Source: Porodaedalea pini (taxonomy: Eukaryota; Basidiomycota; Agaricomycetes; Hymenochaetales; Hymenochaetaceae). From it: a DNA stretch of 64,000 nucleotides. Position numbers and translations under genes: made by a program. The DNA is taken from assembly GCA_002794775.1 (NCBI GenBank), contig NBAY01000007.1, positions 930,001 to 994,000 on the forward strand. Reading direction: 5' to 3'. The notes beneath the pieces are model-generated. The model was not told the origin of the DNA. It was given only the letters and a program-made list of their open reading frames with translations, and did no database searches. How positions within the stretch are numbered: the stretch's first letter is position 1; the number at the start of each line of letters is the position of its first letter. Positions 36,090-47,384 of the stretch are shown one piece after another.

Positions 36090-39062
36090 AAAGATGCTTG
36101 TATCAGCTACATTAACATTGCACTGGCTGATCTGCTAGAGGAGTATGCTAATAGTGAAGACAATGTCCCAAATATCTTGATGATTGATATTCAACTGAAA
36201 ATGATCATACAGTAGCCCAGCTTACTCTTCAAACATTGCCTGAAAAAAGCAACCATGGTACCTAGTGTTCTTCATTTGTACCTCAAAGTCACTGACAGGA
36301 TGGCAAATGTTACTAATGATGTCAAAGCTGCAGGACAAGCTGTTCAGCAAAGTGAAATAATGCACTCAGCAGAAGCTAATGAGTCTGCTTCTGTTACAGC
36401 TGTTGAGGCAGCAAAGCAGCTGAGCAAGGACAGCAATCTATATATTTATCAGAAACCTCTTTTCAAAGTTGGATGCATTCATCAATATTATTGATACTTT
36501 ATCTGAAGTAAGTCTATAGTCCTCAAAGCTCAGATTGTTGATTTAAGAATGATTAGATTTACCTTCACCTGAATCTCATATAGTGACTAACTTTAGCTCT
36601 ATACAAGATACACTCAGTAGACTGTTTCAGGTCTTCAATTAATATTTCTGCACAGGACATCTCAAACCAGTTCAAGGTTGACAAGAAGATCATCATCTTA
36701 TGAAAACTATGGATGAAGTATTTGAATTTGTCTGTGACATAGGATCTCTTCTCAACGAGGCTCAAAACCCAAAACAAATTATCATCCAACTGCTGAAACA
36801 AATAGCTGAATGCTGTCCTTTTATCTAACAGTGTACTAGTCAGAATTTTTCAAACTGCTTTTTAAGAGCTACTTGGTAGAGATTGATCTGTTGTGTCAGG
36901 ATAGATGCTTGATTTCAGTGGCAGCAGTGAGAAGATAGACAGCTTTACTGCTCTTTGCAGAAGTATTGTCACACGTGATTTCACTGATTTTCATGCCACA
37001 AGAGCCTCAAAACACAAACATTTTCATATCTCAACCAAAAGTTGACCTTTTTGTATCATCTAAGTTGCTAAATTTATTGTTTTATCTCATCTTTCAAATT
37101 TCAACAAGAGTGATAAGAAATAGTCAAAATTGGAGTCCAAAACAGTGAAAATGCTGTTTTTGAACCCATTTCTCTTGTTCATTTTTTCCTGTACTTAGAT
37201 TTCACTGTAAAGTGCTCCAGACTAGCCCAGAATTCCAGTATTAGTCTATTATGAATTTACAGACTGAGTTTGAGATGTATTGAAAGGTAGATGTGCTGAA
37301 TTGGTGCATGCCTAAAACACACAAATCCCCTCTGTTTCTGCAAGCTCCCCAGCCCCCAGGAAAAATTCTTGTCAACTAATTTCATGCATGTAAGTTCATT
37401 CAAAGTGTATTGGAACAGATTTGAGCAGCATCCATGGATACAGGCTTACTTCATGAATCAGGGATATGTTTACAAGAATAGTGCATACAATCAGAATCTG
37501 GTACTCAACTCAGCTCACTGGTTGATGCTAGAGCCCTGGATGACTAAAATCTGTTCCAATACACTTTGAATGAACTTACATGCATAAAATTAGTTGACAA
37601 GAATTTTTTCTGGAGGCTGGGGGCTTGCAGAAACAGAGGGGATTTGTGTGTTTTAGGCATGCACCAATTCAGCACATCTTCCTTTCAATACATCTCAAAC
37701 TCAGTCTGTAAATTCATAATAGACTAATACTGGAATTCTGGGCTAGTCTGGAGCACTTTACAGTGAAATCTGAGTACAGGAAAAAATGAACAAGGGAAAT
37801 GGGTTCAAAAACAGCATTTTCACTGTTTTGGACTCCAATTTTGACTATTTCTTATCACTCTTGTTGAAATATGAAAGATGAGATAAAAAAAATGAATTTA
37901 GCAACTTAGATGATGCAAAATGGTTAACTTTTGGTTGAGATATGAAAATGTTTGTATTTTGAGGCTCTTGTGGCATGAAAATCAGTGAAATCACGTGTGA
38001 CAATACTTCTGAAAAGGGCAGTAAGTAGTTACTAGTCAATTTTAAAAATGCTCTCAACTCAGATTTTGCTCCTCACACTTCTCTTGTCTCTGCATGGATG
38101 TCAGACAAGGTCAATGACTTATGTGCATATCTGTTCTGCATAATTAATGAACCTAACTAAAATGCTCTAATCAGTTTTACAGCAGTGGCTGTTACTCTTG
38201 CAGAATTGGCTCAATCCTGACAAAATAAATGCCTTCAATCACACTCAATGCCTTTCTAGAATGAGGGTTGAAATTCAAATTCAGATCATAGATTGTATGT
38301 TATCCAATACTGGCCAGAGTATACTCTGGCTATATGATGTATCAGGTTCAGGCAAAGTACTGTCAGAATGATTATTGCAGAATATTTTTGTGGTATATTC
38401 CAACTTGATGCATTCTTGTTCTTTGAACAGGAAAAAAGCAAGCCTGCTTCTGTCATTCAGATCATTGCCCATAAGCTTGCCTCATTTGACTCCTCTGTTG
38501 TGAAACATGTTGTAAAGGCTATTGAGTAGAACAACAATATCACTGTGGCTTCAGCTGCAATCCAATTCAAGAAGCTTTTGTTAGAGCCTCTCACATCTGT
38601 TGCCACTTCTATGCAAGGCCCTATCATCATTGTCCTTGATGCAATGTATGAATGTGGCACCTCTGAGACTTGGCAAAACCTAATGCAGCTTTTTTACTAG
38701 GAATTACTAAAGCTCTATAAGAATCTTTGATTCCTCATCACAAGTTGATGGGAGAGAGATATTGACAAAGTCTTGTCTTTCCAGCCAGATTCTATTTGTG
38801 TGATCAAGTTAGACTATATGTTGAAAATCAGTTGCAATGATGTCCTTTCCTACATTCAAACTGGCATGCATAGAATAATCAGGGAAGAGGTGGTTGTATT
38901 AGTGAATTAGTTCTGGGATATAAATTTGGCTCTGCTTGGCAATTCTGCAGGAGGCCTATTCATATAGGTGTCAACAGCTGTCAAGCTATTGTCATTGAGC
39001 AGGGACAACCCATTTGAGAAACTCAAGGACTTGGTAGCAGATTCCTACTCACTTAATGGTAT
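36090..39062 (+). pseudogene. NLR-like NACHT pseudogene interrupted by a hairpin element
   Basis: The N-terminal helical region of fungal NLRs is visible at 36.1-36.9 kb (ALADLLEEYANSEDNVPNIL; VLHLYLKVTDRMANV; QLLKQIAECCPF). After the inverted repeat at 36,958-38,011 comes the NACHT domain: ILWLYDVSGSGK (degenerate Walker A), IAEYFCGIFQLDAFLFFEQE, HKLASFDSSVVKHVV, IIIVLDAMYECG (Walker B), FLITS and ERDIDKVLSF. At least one frameshift after the P-loop and several in-frame stops make it dead. It is closely similar, block by block, to the minus-strand relic at 44.7-45.9 kb. Intact relatives act as cytosolic non-self receptors or regulated-death proteins in fungi. Confidence 0.8.
36958..38011. 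repeat. near-perfect 465-bp inverted repeat (hairpin)
   Basis: The left arm 36,958-37,422 and right arm 37,548-38,011 are reverse complements with only a few mismatches and indels, enclosing a 125-nt loop. Both arms translate to the same decayed peptide (VISLIFMPQEPQNTNIFISQ) on opposite strands. Weaker similarity continues about 25 nt outside each arm. A transcript through it would fold into long double-stranded RNA. It separates the N-terminal and NACHT parts of the NLR relic. I could not identify a TSD. Confidence 0.9.
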
Positions 39063-39489
39063 GTAATCAATAAGACTCTGTCATAAACTATAGCAAAGCC
39101 TATTTTACTCCTAGATTGGTTTATCATGATGTATGTATATGTATCTTCAAGACCTTTGGTTTTCAACAGCTCAGCAGCAATAAGCACTAACCTGCAACAA
39201 ATAGAAGACAAAGTATCTTTTTCTTTCATTTCCTAGCCATTGAATTTATGACTATAGTCTGAATGTTCTAGGGAGGACAAGACTGCAGAACGAGTGTCCT
39301 GAATCCTAGTAACTCTGTAATATTGTGATATACATGCTGAATTTTCTGGAAGCAGAAGCAAAGCTGGGATAGAAGCCTAATATAGAATAATCATATACAG
39401 CTTCTCAATTGTACTATAGAAGGAATACAAGTTATAGGATGGCAACTCATGAGAAATTGATAAGGATGTGGCACTGACTGGGGCTTTCT

Positions 39490-40107
39490 AGGACCCCTGA
39501 AAATGCCTTTTGAGGGTATCTCACAGAGAGGGTCATTTTATTCAGATTTTTTTGGTGAAAATGGGCCTGTTTTATCTGGATTTGGGGAGGCATCAGAAAA
39601 TTTTGTCCAGATTGTGGCCTCAGCCCTCCCAGAAGGGAAATTTTATCCAGATTGTGGCCAGGCCATAGACAAAAAAAAAAGTACTATTAATTCTGTAAAT
39701 AGCAAAAAAAAAAAAAAGCTCCTTTCTCTTTCTAAACTCCTTCATAATTGCTGGAAAACAACTGACAATTGACTGAATTTCCAACCAAATAGTGTGTGAT
39801 GCACTCAAAAGCTCAATTGAATGTGTGTTGCATTGCAAGATTGCTTGATCTGGAAGGATGCAGAGAAATTCATGGGGTGGTATATGTCAGAATGATCAGA
39901 TGCAAAGGTGAGTGTTTGTGGAGTGCACCTCCCTAATGGAGTCACAGATTATTTTGGTGCCAGGCATGTTACATCTTATCTGGATTGTCCCAGGCCTCTA
40001 TGTCCGGTGGCTCTCCTTATCTAGAATGTGTCCCAGCCCTTTGACCCAAATTTTCAAAAAAGTATCCAGATTTGACCCAGCCCTCAATAGGTATTTTCAG
40101 GGGTCCT
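39490..40107. mobile_element. hAT-like non-autonomous element (MITE)
   Basis: 618 bp with terminal inverted repeats starting AGGACCCCTGAAAATGCC (left) and AGGACCCCTGAAAATACC (right, reverse complement), with similarity continuing to about 27 bp. Both ends are flanked by the 8-bp direct repeat GGCTTTCT (39482-39489 and 40108-40115), the target-site length of hAT elements. The interior is AT-rich with repeated TTATCCAGATTGTGG-like words and no transposase. Confidence 0.8.
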
Positions 40108-40172
40108 GGCTTTCTTCAAAAAAAAGAATAACTCAACAGGTTTCTCCTGGCTTGAAACTATGCTGCATGTTA

Positions 40173-40505
40173 CAGCTCTTTTCATAAGTATATGGAAACT
40201 CAATTTTTTGTAGTGTAGAGCTTTCAGGGCTCATGGGGATGCCGAGTGCATCGGCTGGATACAGTGGGGTGGAACCACAGCCAATTTAGCATTTCACTTG
40301 CACACCTTGTGTTTGTAATATGGCTATCGACTGACTGTCATGATCGGATAAATTTGACATTGCTCATGAGATTGATCTTCTGGTTTTGTCACAAACCATT
40401 CATCTGGTTCTGAGCCGACCGCACGGCATCACACTCAATCACGGCTATCCCTGAGAGCTCCACACTACGAAAAAAAAGTGTTTCGTATACTTATGAAAAG
40501 AGCTG
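40173..40505. mobile_element. foldback MITE flanked by TA (Tc1/mariner-like)
   Basis: 333 bp with inverted ends CAGCTCTTTTCATAAGTATA, extending with mismatches to about 57 bp (ending CAGGG). Both sides are flanked by TA (40171-40172 and 40506-40507), the mariner-type target. A second inner inverted repeat (GATGCCGAGTGCATCGGCT against GAGCCGACCGCACGGCATC) means most of the element can fold. Where the right arm has CG, the left arm tends to have TG. Confidence 0.75.
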
Positions 40506-40507
40506 TA

Positions 40508-41074
40508 AGCATAGTATTAGTAATACATGGATTTGAAACCTACAAAGCAATATTCCGAGCTGCGGATAGGAAAGATGGAGGGAGTAGAACAAAGAGAAGG
40601 GAACAATATCCATGTCCGTAGAATTCAAATGACAAGCAAAGAACAAAGCAAAAAAAGGTATGTCTGAATGACGAGTTAATGAAGCATAACTTGACAGATA
40701 AAACATCATGCATCATGAGCAGAGCAGAGCAGTCGGGGTCGCATTCGGATATCGGGTTTAATTGGGCCTCATTTGAACGCCTGAGGGCGATAAGTTAGTG
40801 CTTAAAAACGAAGGAAGTGGAAGAAAAGACGCTTTGTTCGTGAAAAGCGTTCGGTAAAGGGAGGATGGATGAGACAAAAGAAAGGCGAGGATATGTTTAT
40901 GGGTGTATTTTAACTGGCTCGAGTCAACCTGCCAAATAAAAACCGGGTCTTCCGAATCTCGGAGAAGGGTTGCACTACTCGATGATATCTGCCCTCGTCC
41001 TCGACCGCTCTCTCGGCGCGGGACTCGCCAACCTTAGCGCATTCGCCGCCCCTACACTCCCGCCTCGTCTCTCA
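40508..41074. other. 3' flank of membrane gene; possible displaced C-terminus
   Basis: 40,975-41,074 continues an open minus-strand frame reading NPFTFDERRGGSVGAANALR and on to a stop at 40,975. It looks like the natural end of the adjacent gene but is out of frame with it. The rest shows no gene. Confidence 0.4.
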
Positions 41075-43558
41075 TCAAACGTGAACGGATTCGGGACAGA
41101 GTATGCAGTCCGATGAGCTGTGCTCCGAGCCCACGTTCGCCGTCGCAGCTGACGTATTCGATACAGCAGATGGTGGCTCCGGCGCAAGTGAATCTGGGAC
41201 GGAGCCAAAGAGGCGCGCGTTGGGGAGGACGGCAGTACTGGTTAACGAAACCGTAGATGCCAAGGGCGCAGAGGACTCAGGACGTGATACATATCCGCCT
41301 GCGGCGCGCACGGCGGCCGGGACGAGCAGGTGCGTGTTCGCGTCCCCCGGCGTAGTGAGAATGCGTGACGGCGGAGGGCGCGGCGTCCCCGGCGCGGAGT
41401 GGGAGGGCGAGTTCGAGTTCGAGTTCGAGTTCGGGTAAGTTTGCGCTGTTGGTGGTGGCGCAGGTGGCAGGGGTCCTGATTTCTCCGCACGTGCGAAGGA
41501 GGGAGGAGCACAGACGAGGTGTCTGTTAGGGCTGCTGGCCAGCTTTCGCTCTATAGAATTTTAAGTACACAGCACTTGGAACGTTTGATGGAAAAAGCGA
41601 CTTACCTCGACGGATGTATTGAACAGCCCAAGGCCGGAGGTTTCCTCTGTTGCTACGGGACTCGCCATCGAGTTGAAGTCTTGTCCAGGACTACGTGATA
41701 TCAACATGACACTATCTCTCGCTCTCCCCCTTTCCTCGCTGCTTCCACTCCCGCTCCCGCTTGCGCCGGTCTCACCACTCCCATCACTTCGAGTCCGACT
41801 CCCACTGCTTCCACCCTGGCTCTGGCTTATCGCAAAGCCTCCGATGGCTGCGAGATTCAGACTTGTCCGCACTCCCGCAGGCACCGCACCGGCTCCAGGA
41901 TCAGGACCAGGAACAGCCTCACGCTCGACGAACACAAACGACTCGCTCTTCCGCCCCCGCCCTTCTTCCCGTTCCCACGCATCGACGGGAACCGTCGGGC
42001 TGCGCGCGCTATCTACATCATCCAAATTAAAACCTCGTCGAGGCGGGCTCGAGACAACGGCTACCGGCGGCCTCCTTCCCAACCCCAATCCGAGGCCGAC
42101 GCCGCTCAGCCCACTGATAATTCCACGAGCAATGCCAGGCGCCGTCCGCTCGCTATTGAGATCCGGCGAATCTCGGATGGGGTGTATCCTATCCGGCGAG
42201 GTATTGGCAAGCAAACCAACCTGCGATTCGGAACGCCCGTGCCCCGCTGGGCGAGGGTGTATTGACGCGAGCGACGTGCGCGAGGCATGCGCCTCCTTCT
42301 GTCCTTTCCCCTCTCCTGAGGCTTCTTTCGAGTGCAACCCCGAGCCAGAGCCAGAGCTCGACTTCGAGTGCCATGGATTGTTATAATCATGAAGTACATC
42401 CCCAGGATCGACATCGATACTCCAATCCGCCCCTCGCGTACGCTCATGCACCGTCGGTCGGTCCGCAAGGAGCCCACCGAGTTTCCTAGGGGCGTGCATG
42501 CGCGCGCGCTCCCACGCGACAGATGCTACGCTCTTCTTGCGAGATGGGGCGCTCGCAGAGGGACTGCCGCGTCCGGCGAGCGAGTGAAGGCCGAGGGAGG
42601 ACGAAGACGCTGCGTGGTGGTGGGCGGGTCGGGATGGTGGGATGTTCTGTTGCGAATATGATTGCGAATGATTGTACATGTGGGTAGGTGGGGAGGGGTA
42701 TGCGTCTGCAATTTGGGTATACCGCCGTTTGAGACGACGTCGGTAGAAGTAAAAGAGGACACCGGCGAGAAGAGCAACGACAACGCCAATGACAATAGGA
42801 AGCGCAATCTGTACCGTGCTCCATCCTTTCTTTACACCAGCAACTAAAAAAAAAAAGGATAATCTCAATACCACAACAAGGAACATAAGAGGATACACAC
42901 CTTCTTCAGCAGCCTCGAGATTGAAGCTCCCGAGGCTCGTTACATTTACATACGCCCATTGCGGCGTCTTGAAGCTTTCCGCGAGTGCCGGGTCCGGATA
43001 GTCGTACGTGACGTTACTGCAGCCGTTCGTCCAGGTGATGAAGTCTGTTGGGAACCCGTCCTGGCAAACAGCGCATGCACTCATGAGGTTGTACACGACA
43101 GTATTGCTGAATGCATATCTGAGCGAGTGGCCACTTCTTTGTATATTTTGTGTAATTATAAGCTCACCATGTACACCACTGTCCCCCCAACGGATTATTA
43201 TACGACCTGGATGAGCTATTGAGCGGCAGAATAGCAAAGTCGATCTCGACGGTGCATTGCAGCATAAGAAAATACGCGACGGTACATGGCGACTCGCCAG
43301 ACGCGTTGTCCATCTATTTTCTTCTCGTCAGTCTCATTTCTGTGTCCGACGGTCAACACACGCACCCATGTCGTCGCGTTATTGCAGTTAACAAGCTGCA
43401 GGGCATCAAGGCGACGTCGACATCATCAGACGGGGTCACGGCGCTTGGCGAGATTGAAGGCGACGTACCTGATCTGCCCAGCTCATCTCGATTGACACGC
43501 TAGCGACGGCGGCAACCGCAAGCACACGCATACAGCGCGGACGACGCCATGAGTTCAT
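41075..43558 (-). CDS. single-pass membrane protein with Cys-rich ectodomain
   Basis: Six exons: 43469-43558, 43366-43395, 43168-43313, 42901-43106, 41606-42843 and 41075-41548 (727 residues). Start at 43558, or an in-frame ATG at 43531. A signal peptide (MRVLAVAAVASVSIEMSWA) precedes an ectodomain with paired cysteines: LVNCNNATTW, GESPCTVAYFLMLQC, WCTCNTVVYNLMSACAVCQ and TWTNGCSNVTY. One transmembrane helix (TVQIALPIVIGVVVALLAGV) is followed by FYRRRLKRR and a long Ser/Gly/Pro-rich cytosolic tail. I know this Cys pattern from agaricomycete membrane proteins of unknown function. The last exon needs an acceptor at TATAGAG to keep the Ser/Pro-rich frame. The frame then stops at 41,077, while a more family-like ending continues one frame over to 40,975, so a 1-nt indel near 41.1 kb is likely. 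Confidence 0.75.
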
Positions 43559-44697
43559 CGAGCTCGACGTCGGCAACGCGTTGAAAGTGGGCGTCTTGGC
43601 CAGATCAAGCGCGCGTTTCGCAGAAGGGAGCTTGCTTTACTGGCAGTTGATACCGGCTGGTGAACGTGTGAACGTCGAAGCAAAAGCAAAATGAATCGGG
43701 TGCCGGTCGCCGTCGGCTATCAATTGTGCACGACGTTCAGGCCGACTCTTTCGGAACGTACCAGTGGGCAATGAGGAGCAGCACGACGTGCACGGCGTCG
43801 ACGACTGTACATAAATGTATGTCAAACGGTGATAGAGGTACGAGCGCGCCTCAGCTATACACCGCGTCGGCGCACTTGCTGATATCGGGTAGATCACACC
43901 CCGCCAATCTCACGAAAATCTTTGCACTTTGTCTTTTATTTCCTTTACAGACACGTGTAGGATTTACAATGATTTTCACTGATAATATCGTATCGACAGA
44001 TACGACTCGAAATTAAACCACTGAAAGTCAACCTCACGAGTTGGTGATATTTACAGCCAGTTTAGGACAATCTTTCGAAGAATGGAGGCTGTGAAGTCAC
44101 CCATGTGTACATCATGATGAGCCTCTCAAAGTGTATATTAGTGTCTCAATACCACTCGCGGCTGACTATACAGACCTCCGAGTATCACCGCGATTTGAAG
44201 CTCAGCCTTCTCCTGCTAGTCCAAGTAGAATACAGTACAGCGGTGCGTTCTGCTCGGTCAATTCTAGACAAGTCACCCGAGATCACCGCTGCTTGGAAAC
44301 AAAAGCATCGCCAGCGCAGTAATTCTCCTAAATCCTTGATTAGGACTGAAGGTGCTTTTCGAAGGTCTTGCCGATGTCTATCGCCAGTGAAGTCCGATCA
44401 GTGCTGCATGCTTCGGATATATGCACGGCGACCAGGTTTCATTGAGCAAGTCGTCCCAAGCACTTCTGTTCTTTTGAAATTCGCTCAACAGTATACATGA
44501 GACACATGGCGTCAGTACTAGCAAAGCTACCAACTCTGGCAAACTCCTGTGAGGATAAACAAAATCTACGAAATTGAATCATCAGCGCGTCTATTAGCTA
44601 GCTTTGAAACACACCGAATAAACTAAATCGTCTCCGACCTAACTACACGGTAATTCACCGGAAACGTGGCTACGGTTGCCTAGCTTATGATCACTGC
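43559..44697. other. intergenic, no gene recognised
   Basis: Upstream region of the membrane gene followed by sequence with only short frames. CpG content is normal. Confidence 0.4.
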
Positions 44698-45945
44698 CTA
44701 CAGGTCATAAAGATACTCGAGCATTGCACTGACCGACTTCGCGAGGTTGAAGTATGTAGTGCACTGCTCAGGAACCCAAGTAAGAAAAGAGGAATTTACT
44801 GTAAGTTTCCGGAATGGGTCATCGCTATCCTCCACTGGTTTTACAGCCGTCGATGCCCGTATGAACAGTCCCGCAGCAGCAGCATCAAGAAAAGACGTGT
44901 TCTTCACCCACGGCCAATCACGTGGCATGTTCACCCACTTGCTAACATAGTAACAACCCTTTGCATCTCGTGATTAGTGTGGTGAAGCTAAAGTACGTCC
45001 TCTCGACTGACTACAGAAGCGCAGTCTAATCCGATTGCTCGAACAAAGTCTGGCTTAGATGGCAGAGCGTTCGAAACATCTTTCTCTGGCCGACTGGTGA
45101 TAAGGAGCCTTAAGTTCTTAGGGAACTTCGAAAAATTTTGGTGGAAAAGCTGCTTTAAATCGCACCGAGCCTTGGCCGTGCCGCACTCGTCCAACGCATC
45201 GAGGACAACGAGAATGGGACCTTGCATAGCGGCAGCAGCAGCAGCTTTAAGAGGCTCTAGTAGGAATTTCTCGAATTGGGTCGCTGCTGAAGCAGTACCG
45301 ATGGTTCAATAGCCGCTACGACATGTTTCGCAATGGCGGAGTCAACCGACGCAAGCTTGTAAGCGACGGTTCGAACGACAGCAGTAGGCTCACCTTTGTC
45401 TCTTTCAAAGAAAAGAAAGGAACTAAGGCGGGATATACCACGAAAGTATTCCGCGATGGTTGTGCTGACAGTGCTTTTGCCCGAACCTGCAATGCCATAC
45501 AGCCAGAATATGTTCTCGTTCGAATTCGATAACATCCAGTCTAGGACTTGATTTTGAATCTCGAACCAAGTTAGCGGAAGGCATTGGGGACGGAAGGATG
45601 CATACGTCTGAACAGGGTTGAGTCAATTCTGTAAAATTGTCCGGAGTTAGAGTAACTTATTTCAAATGATCGTATGCGACGGATATGTACACATGGCATC
45701 GACTTTATCAGATATCCACGCTGAAACAAATGCAGCACGGAGAGCAATACTCGAGTCAGGTGCTCTCTTAAGGGTTCATCTATCTTTTGACTGCTGCTCA
45801 AGTCAAGCTGTCTCATACATCGGTAATATATGTAGACAGACTCACCCGCAAACCCGCGATTAGTGTATTGATGAGCAAAGATAACAATCTCGGTGGTTTG
45901 CTTCAGCAGTTGGATGATCGCCTGCTTAAGTTTCCGAGTTTTCTG
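44698..45945 (-). pseudogene. NLR-like NACHT pseudogene, truncated
   Basis: Minus strand. The N-terminal helices (QAIIQLLKQTTEIVIFAHQY) near 45.93 kb lead to WFEIQNQVLDWM and a well-kept NACHT domain: NIFWLYGIAGSGKSTVSTTI (Walker A), RLSSFLFFERDKGEP, YKLASVDSAIAKHVV, ILVVLDALDECG (Walker B) and LLITSRPEKDV. It then degenerates to PRDWPWVKNTSFLDAAAAGL. A frameshift lies near 45.29 kb (after HVVAAIEP), another break near 44.99 kb (stop after SREDVL), and no WD40 or other repeat domain follows. It is a paralogue of the plus-strand relic at 38.2-39.1 kb but keeps normal CpG. It lies head-to-head with the intact orphan gene at 46.5 kb. Confidence 0.8.
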
Positions 45946-46328
45946 GGGAAGGGACGGGGAACTTGCACGCCAGAGGGGAGGGGAAAGCTGAGCATTGCAT
46001 TCTATTTCGCGTAGCTTTCATGCTTGGATAATCACTAACCGCCTGATACACGAGGCGGTTGCGCGTCAGTTCGAATGGGTATAGGGTGAGAGCGAGATGA
46101 GTTGAGTACGCACCAGCCTCATGAAGCACGATAGATCGAAGTGATACACCTGTTCTCTGCACGGAAAAAAATGCGTGTCATCCATGAGCTGAGCAGATAC
46201 TGAATACCTGTGCAATATTGAGCAGAAAGACATGAGAAAGAAATTTAAATTAAGTGGGTTAGAGTTAATGAAGAAAACGTGTGGGGCATGCGCATCCGTG
46301 AGCTGAGTCACGTCAAATGCGCCAGCAG

Positions 46329-46435
46329 TATAAAGCGGTTTCGTGGCTCACTATTCTGCCCAGCTCTCAAGCCACTTCTCAGCCACGATCAAATCCAACC
46401 AGTTCAACCAATACACGTGCCACCGCGGTATAAAG
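46329..46435 (+). promoter_or_regulatory. duplicated TATA region of orphan gene copy 1
   Basis: Two TATAAAG boxes exactly 100 bp apart (46329-46335 and 46429-46435), each followed by a similar CGGTTTCGTGG / TGGTTCGTAAC stretch. The same doubled arrangement is upstream of copy 3. The nearer box is 67 bp before the ATG. Confidence 0.55.
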
Positions 46436-46501
46436 TGGTTCGTAACGAGCTTTCTCTTCTGTCCTCCAACAACCATTGACCAGCGCCCCCCTTTCTTTCC
46501 G

Positions 46502-47384
46502 ATGGCATTCTTCGTACCTCCCCCAGCGCCTCGAATGGGTAGAATATCGCTCCCAACAGTAACGTCGCCAGACAGGCGCACGACACGCCATACCCACGTC
46601 GACGCGACGCCGCTGCGGCTGGACAACCCACCCCCAGTAGACGAAGCTACTCAACACAATGCTCTAGCTCTATTTTTCGAGCCCGAGCCCGCGATTAGCC
46701 TTCATTCTCCCCCTCAGCCACAACAACCTGTGCTCGATGTGGGCATAATGCAACATCCATCCAATCATGTCAATGCACTCCAGCCGGTCTCTTCCACCGG
46801 TTCCACATCGCGTGGACGACGCTTCCAGGGAGAACATCCGTTCTTCCTGGAAAACCTTCACAACAACACAGGGGATGCGCAAGCATCTCCACAACACGAG
46901 CGAGACACCGTTAAAGACAGCCCCATCGATGCGGCTGTGAAGATGATTCAGGAAGCTGGATCCTACACCAAGGCCACGGCCTTCCGCACTGCTCGGACGC
47001 TCCTCGCCGACATCGAACAGGGGAAAAAAGGGAAGAAAGAAGTGCACGATGACATAGCCTTTCTTCTCATCAACGTCTTCAAACGCGTGAGTATCCTCCT
47101 CGCTGCTTTCGGTAATGCGCAATCCAATAGTCGATGATTTTATCCAGTACCCATATGCCAACCTTGCCGGCGCGTCGCTGGCATTCCATCTCGTTGTCGC
47201 TTTAAGCCGTATGAACATCATGCAGAGCTACGACGTAGTACATGCTGCCAATGAGTTGTTAAAGATGGGGAATCACGACGGCTGCAGGTTGATTCTGCGA
47301 TTGATATTCGATAATCCCGGTATTGGCCTCACCGATAGCGAGGGCGGTATGCTTGCAGGTCTTGCATTGGATTTACGCCTGTAG
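46502..47384 (+). CDS. orphan duplicated family, intact copy 1
   Basis: Exons 46502-47086 and 47148-47384 joined across a 61-nt GTGAGT...CCAG intron, 273 residues. I do not recognise the family. The N-terminal 130 residues are Pro/Ser/Thr-rich and disordered (MAFFVPPPAPRMGRISLP). The middle has a conserved segment (GDAQASP, then KDSPIDAAVKMIQEAG and TARTLLADIEQ). Exon 2 is a compact predicted-helical domain (YPYANLAGASLAFHLVVALS ... GCRLILRL ... IGLTDSEGGMLAGLAL). There is no signal peptide or membrane helix. Copies at 52.85/59.1 kb and 60.3 kb are broken; this one is open with good splice sites. Copies share about half of their residues in exon 1 and keep the DGCRLLI core in exon 2. Function unknown. 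Confidence 0.7.

Larger units (their letters stand above)
31560..40230. other. CpG-depleted block (decayed repeat and gene graveyard)
   Basis: Scanning line by line, CG dinucleotides nearly vanish: about one between 31,630 and 33,575 and fewer than ten between 34,000 and 40,230, against several per 60-base line outside. TG/CA and A+T are correspondingly high. This is the expected footprint of CpG methylation followed by deamination in silenced DNA. The only CpG-normal island inside is the solo LTR at 33,576-33,994. Recognisable cargo is listed separately. The stretches 31.6-33.57, 34.0-34.4, 35.0-36.1 and 39.1-39.48 kb show no assignable gene. Confidence 0.85.
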
